DNA of 64,000 nt from DATKKM01 sp036741795 (GTDB lineage: Bacteria; Chloroflexota; Dehalococcoidia; SM23-28-2; RBG-16-64-32): assembly GCA_036741795.1 (NCBI GenBank), contig DAINRO010000002.1:1-64000 (forward strand). Reading direction: 5' to 3'. Both the position numbers and the translations under genes were made by a program. This document shows positions 62,272-64,000 of this stretch, piece after piece (position 1 is the stretch's first letter; every line of letters starts with the position of its first letter). Below the pieces are notes generated by a model, which had not been told where the DNA came from, did not search any database, and worked only from the letters and a program-made list of their open reading frames with translations.

Positions 62272-63750
62272 ATGTTCGGGCGCCTCGAGTACAAGTGGAC
62301 CGTCGGCGTCGTCTTCGTTTTCGGGCTCTTCATGGAGCTCCTGGACATGACGATCGTCAACGTCGCGATCCCCGACCTCGCGAACGAGTTCGACGCCACC
62401 ACGACCGAGGTCCAGTGGGTCGTCACCGGCTACCTCCTGAGCCTCGCTGTAGTCATCCCCGTCTCTGGCTGGCTTGGAGACCGCTTCGGCACGAAGAAGA
62501 TCTTCATGCTGGCGCTGTTCCTCTTCACATCCGCCTCCCTTGCCTGCGGCCTCGCCTGGAGCATCGAGTCCCTCATCTTCTTCCGCGTCCTCCAGGGAGT
62601 CGGCGGCGGCATGCTCACCCCCGTCGGCACCGCGATGCTCTTCCGCGCCTTCCCGCCGCACGAGCGCGCCCGCGCCTCCTCCATCCTCATGATCCCCATG
62701 GTCGTCGCCCCGGCCAGCGGCCCCGTCATCGGCGGCTTCCTCGTCGAGTACTACGACTGGCGCTGGATCTTCCTCATCAACGTCCCGGTCGGCATCCTCG
62801 GCTTCGCCTTTGCCGGCATGTTCCTCAGGGAGGAGAAGCAGGATAACCCCGGCCGCCTCGACGTCCCCGGCGTCATCCTCGCCTCCGTCGGGCTCGGCAC
62901 CCTCATGTACGCGCTCGCCGAATCGGGGGAGCGGGGGCTCGGCGACCCCACGGTCCTCGCGCTCGGCGCCGCCGGCCTCGTCACGCTTGCCGCTTTCGCC
63001 ATCGTCGAGCTGCGCACCGCCGAGCCTATGATCGACATGCGGCTCTTCCAGAACCGCCTCTTCTCCGCAACCAACGTCGTCCAGTTCGTGGGCTTCGCCG
63101 GCCTCATGGGAGGACTGTTCCTCCTTCCGCTTGTGCTCCAGTCCCCCGCCACGATGGGCCTCGGCGCTTTCGAATCGGGGCTCACCACGTTCCCGCAGGC
63201 GATCGGCGTTGTCACGATGGTCCAGGTCAGCAGCCGCTTATACCCGCGCGTCGGCCCTCGCCGGTTACTGATGATCGGCCTCGGCGGGGTTTCGCTGACG
63301 ATGCTCACGTTCGTCTGGCTCGATACCGACACGAACCTCTGGTTCGTCCGTGGCGCCATGTTCGCCCGCGGCTGCTTCTTCTCGTTCCTGCTGGTCTCGC
63401 TCCAGACCGCCACCTTCGCCACCATCAGCCCGGCGATGATGGGCCGCGCCAGCGCGATCTCCAGCGCCGGCCGCCAGGTCGGCGCCAGCTTCGGCGTCGC
63501 CCTCCTCGCCACCGTCCTCACCAGCCGCCTCACCCACTACGGCGGCGGCCTCGAACCCGGCTCGAACACCGCCGCCACCTTCGATGCCTTCGACGACGCC
63601 TTTATCGTCGCCTCCGCCATCACCGCCATCGGCATGGTCGCCGCCTTCTTCGTCAGCGACAAGGACGCCGCGGTCTCCATGCGCCAGGCCCCAGCCCCGC
63701 CCGCAACCGAGGACGTGCAGGCGCGGGCGCCCGTCGCCGCAGGGCGTTGA
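62272..63750 (+). CDS. MFS exporter, DHA2 (EmrB/QacA) family
   Basis: 492 residues, 14 predicted helices. LDMTIVNVAIPDLANEF (motif D1 region), SGWLGDRFGTKKIF (motif A) and RVLQGVGGGMLTP (motif B/C) are visible, as is the PVIGGFLVEYYDWRWIFLIN linker. Proton-driven efflux of lipophilic drugs. Directly downstream of the LLM gene. Confidence 0.92.
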   Translation: MFGRLEYKWTVGVVFVFGLFMELLDMTIVNVAIPDLANEFDATTTEVQWVVTGYLLSLAVVIPVSGWLGDRFGTKKIFMLALFLFTSASLACGLAWSIESLIFFRVLQGVGGGMLTPVGTAMLFRAFPPHERARASSILMIPMVVAPASGPVIGGFLVEYYDWRWIFLINVPVGILGFAFAGMFLREEKQDNPGRLDVPGVILASVGLGTLMYALAESGERGLGDPTVLALGAAGLVTLAAFAIVELRTAEPMIDMRLFQNRLFSATNVVQFVGFAGLMGGLFLLPLVLQSPATMGLGAFESGLTTFPQAIGVVTMVQVSSRLYPRVGPRRLLMIGLGGVSLTMLTFVWLDTDTNLWFVRGAMFARGCFFSFLLVSLQTATFATISPAMMGRASAISSAGRQVGASFGVALLATVLTSRLTHYGGGLEPGSNTAATFDAFDDAFIVASAITAIGMVAAFFVSDKDAAVSMRQAPAPPATEDVQARAPVAAGR

Positions 63751-63833
63751 AACGTGACACTTGACGCCTACCTTAGCGTATGCTCAGATAACCGCGCGAA
63801 ACGCATCCGCCCAAACCCAACTGGAGGAACCCC

Positions 63834-64000
63834 ATGAAAGCAGCAATCAAGCCCTCGAACGGCGTCGTCGAGATGATGGACGTCCCCACCCCGGAGCCGA
63901 AGCCCGGCGAGATCGTCGTTAAGATGAGCATGGCCACCGTCTGCGGCAGCGACATGCACTTCGTCGACGAGTTTGCGAACGAGATGCTCAACTTCGCCTT
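63834..64000 (+). CDS. Zinc-dependent alcohol dehydrogenase, 5' fragment
   Basis: The first 55 codons of an MDR-family gene that continues past the right edge. The GGAGG ribosome site is followed by ATG and a groES-like domain start: PTPEPKPGEIVVKM and CGSDMH with the first catalytic-zinc Cys and His. Substrate cannot be inferred. Confidence 0.85.
   Translation, partial: MKAAIKPSNGVVEMMDVPTPEPKPGEIVVKMSMATVCGSDMHFVDEFANEMLNFA

Noticed and set aside
61357..62661. 434-codon minus-strand frame
   Set aside because: Lies opposite the LLM oxidoreductase and the exporter; no recognisable motifs.

Overview
The window looks like part of a metagenome-assembled scaffold from a GC-rich, free-living bacterium. 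It contains four runs of exactly 100 N. I infer Chloroflexota (Dehalococcoidia / SAR202-like), not proven from the sequence. The reasons are a Tad/Flp pilus operon of the CpaB-CpaE-CpaF-TadB-TadC type, secreted proteins with long Thr-Pro linkers, DUF2079 and DUF459-type proteins, a luciferase-like F420/flavin oxidoreductase, and many acyl-CoA and aromatic-ring enzymes. tRNA genes carry an encoded CCA. No transposase, integrase, CRISPR array or rRNA was seen.

Layout. 0-9.8 kb: Tad pilus locus, with two Flp pilins, TadE, a TadG-like protein, CpaB, CpaE, CpaF, TadB, TadC and a J-domain-like protein whose 3' end is broken by an assembly artefact. A divergent TadE/G-like gene runs off the left edge. 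9.9-24.9 kb: housekeeping and metabolic genes on both strands (DUF192, dienelactone hydrolase, a DRE-TIM acyltransferase, FabH, DUF421, DUF2079, glycerophosphodiesterase, a CSLREA surface protein, ribosomal S21, zinc metallopeptidase, cupin, ZIP transporter), with heptamer repeats between genes. 24.9-28.2 kb: a cassette encoding a Thr-Pro-rich surface protein, bounded by copies of the 3' half of tRNA-Trp, followed by a cupredoxin lipoprotein and the intact tRNA-Trp. 28.2-32.4 kb: methyltransferase, alpha/beta hydrolase, a GIY-YIG nuclease embedded in a cluster of REP-like palindromes, and two crotonase-family genes.

32.4-48.4 kb: envelope and carbohydrate genes, namely a glycosyltransferase, an ECF sigma factor, an SGNH hydrolase, two PQQ-type sugar dehydrogenase-fold proteins (one a 1351-residue multidomain secreted protein), a GH5-like enzyme, a GT2 synthase with a possible MshEN-like N-terminus, and a multi-pass glycosyltransferase. 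tRNA-Leu and two copies of a ~105-bp dispersed repeat lie here. 48.4-53.3 kb: an aromatic-catabolism-like cluster (MarR, extradiol-dioxygenase-like VOC protein, FAH-family hydrolase, FAD hydroxylase, dienelactone hydrolase) with a divergent PPOX-fold flavoprotein. 53.3-60.6 kb: housekeeping genes (gatB, yvcK-like, secG, peptide-binding protein, fmt, rplY). 60.7-64 kb: TetR regulator, luciferase-like oxidoreductase, DHA2 exporter and the start of a zinc alcohol dehydrogenase.

The most unusual signals are non-coding: the REP cluster around the GIY-YIG gene, the tRNA-Trp-derived repeats bounding a cassette, the two-copy 105-bp repeat downstream of both sugar-dehydrogenase-fold genes, and the 55-bp duplicated contig ends at the first gap.
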